Source of the DNA: Clostridia bacterium
GTDB taxonomy: Bacteria > Bacillota > Clostridia > Oscillospirales > RGIG577
Assembly: GCA_017419325.1 (NCBI GenBank)
Contig: JAFOLN010000215.1
Coordinates: forward strand, 1 to 6,035
Reading direction: 5' to 3'
Length of the DNA: 6,035 nt
Below the pieces are notes generated by a model. It saw only the letters and a program-made list of their open reading frames with translations, made no database searches and was not told where the DNA came from. Shown piece by piece: positions 5,519 to 6,035 of the stretch. Numbering within the stretch: position 1 is the first letter of the stretch; the number at the start of each line of letters is the position of its first letter. The translations under genes were made by a program, and so were the position numbers.

Positions 5519-6035
5519 ATGATAATACTTCCCGCAATTGACCTTATAAACAAAACACCCGTGCGCCTCTATAAGGGGCGCTACGATACGGCCCATACGG
5601 TGGCCGACAGCGCGGCAGAGACCGCGAAAAAATTCTACGACGCGGGCGCGCGCCATCTTCACGTCGTAGACCTCGACGGCGCGAAGGCCGGAAAGCCAAA
5701 GAACCTCGACGTGCTTTCCGAGATAAAGGCGGCGGCCGACCTTGAGATAGAGTTCGGCGGCGGCGTAAGAGACATGGCGACCATAGAGGCCGTGCTTTCG
5801 GCGGGCGCAAGCCACGTTATATTGGGAAGCGTCGCCCTTAAGAACAAGCCCCTCGTGGTGGAGGCAATAAAGGCCTTCGGCGACAAAATAACCGTGGGCA
5901 TCGACGCAAAGGACGGGTATGTGAGCACAGAGGGCTGGCTTACGGACAGCAAGGTAAGCTACATTGAGCTTGCCCGCGCCATGGAGGACATCGGCGTAAA
6001 GACCATAGTATTTACCGACATAGGCCGCGACGGCA
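5519..6035 (+). CDS. hisA: ProFAR isomerase HisA, N-terminal 172 residues (cut by right edge)
   Basis: HisA is a (beta/alpha)8-barrel isomerase that converts ProFAR to PRFAR, the substrate of HisF/HisH. From ATG 5519 the frame is open to the end of the window; about 65-70 residues of a typical 235-245 are missing. PAIDLINKTPVRLYKGRYD at 5-23 holds the catalytic D8. HVVDLDGAKAG at 48-58 is the usual beta-strand 2 region. FGGGVRD at 79-85 is the first phosphate loop, VGIDAKDG at 126-133 carries the second catalytic Asp (D129), and TDIGRDG at 166-172 is the start of the second half's phosphate region. The ATG has GGAGG (5507-5511) 7 bases upstream and lies 16 bases after hisB. PriA and HisF are close relatives, but D8/D129 and RLYKG favour HisA. 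hisF would be expected next. Confidence 0.95.
   Translation, partial: MIILPAIDLINKTPVRLYKGRYDTAHTVADSAAETAKKFYDAGARHLHVVDLDGAKAGKPKNLDVLSEIKAAADLEIEFGGGVRDMATIEAVLSAGASHVILGSVALKNKPLVVEAIKAFGDKITVGIDAKDGYVSTEGWLTDSKVSYIELARAMEDIGVKTIVFTDIGRDG

Noticed and set aside
1244..5952. Long minus-strand open frames opposite the his genes, for example 1244-1480, 2955-3377, 3654-4166, 4442-4909 and 5659-5952.
   Set aside because: They are antisense shadows of well-identified genes, produced by GC-rich codon patterns. They have no family resemblance that I recognise and no consistent ribosome binding sites.
1..6035. Search for mobile elements, CRISPR arrays, tRNAs, phage genes or an unknown system.
   Set aside because: Coding space is filled by identifiable housekeeping genes. 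I saw no repeat array, transposase, tRNA-like fold or unexplained gene, and the only non-coding stretch over 100 bases is the control region at 517-755.

Overview
The window looks like chromosomal DNA from an uncultured or little-studied member of the Clostridia (Bacillota). Four things point there: strong AGGAGG-type ribosome binding sites before nearly every gene; a split HisZ plus short-form HisG enzyme; a type III pantothenate kinase (CoaX); and tightly packed GC-rich genes around an AT-rich control region. Codon use is distinctive, with ATA the main isoleucine codon and CTT/CTC the main leucine codons despite GC-rich coding sequence. The taxon is inferred, not proven.

Layout. Positions 1-516 (minus strand) hold the first 172 codons of coaX, cut by the left edge. 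Positions 517-755 are a divergent control region. It carries a good sigma-A-like promoter for coaX (593-621, minus), another for the histidine operon (692-720, plus), and several inverted repeats that could be operators. From 756 to the right edge runs a plus-strand histidine operon, hisZ-hisG-hisD-hisC-hisB-hisA. Genes overlap or lie at most 16 bases apart, no terminator is visible between them, and hisA is cut by the right edge. hisH, hisF and hisI/hisE are not in the window and probably follow downstream.

How the genes work together. HisG with HisZ joins ATP and PRPP in the first committed step. HisA isomerises the later ProFAR intermediate. HisB dehydrates imidazole glycerol phosphate, HisC transaminates imidazole acetol phosphate, and HisD oxidises histidinol to histidine. 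HisB here is the dehydratase alone, so histinol-phosphate phosphatase must be encoded elsewhere. CoaX starts coenzyme A synthesis and is linked to the operon only by the shared control region.

Assessment. This is mostly an ordinary biosynthetic locus and I found no undescribed system. The part most worth a second look is the control region, above all an imperfect palindrome over the his -10 element and a TTAGTATA 8-mer shared by both -10 regions. The his leader is too short for the T-box riboswitch that controls many Bacillota amino-acid operons.
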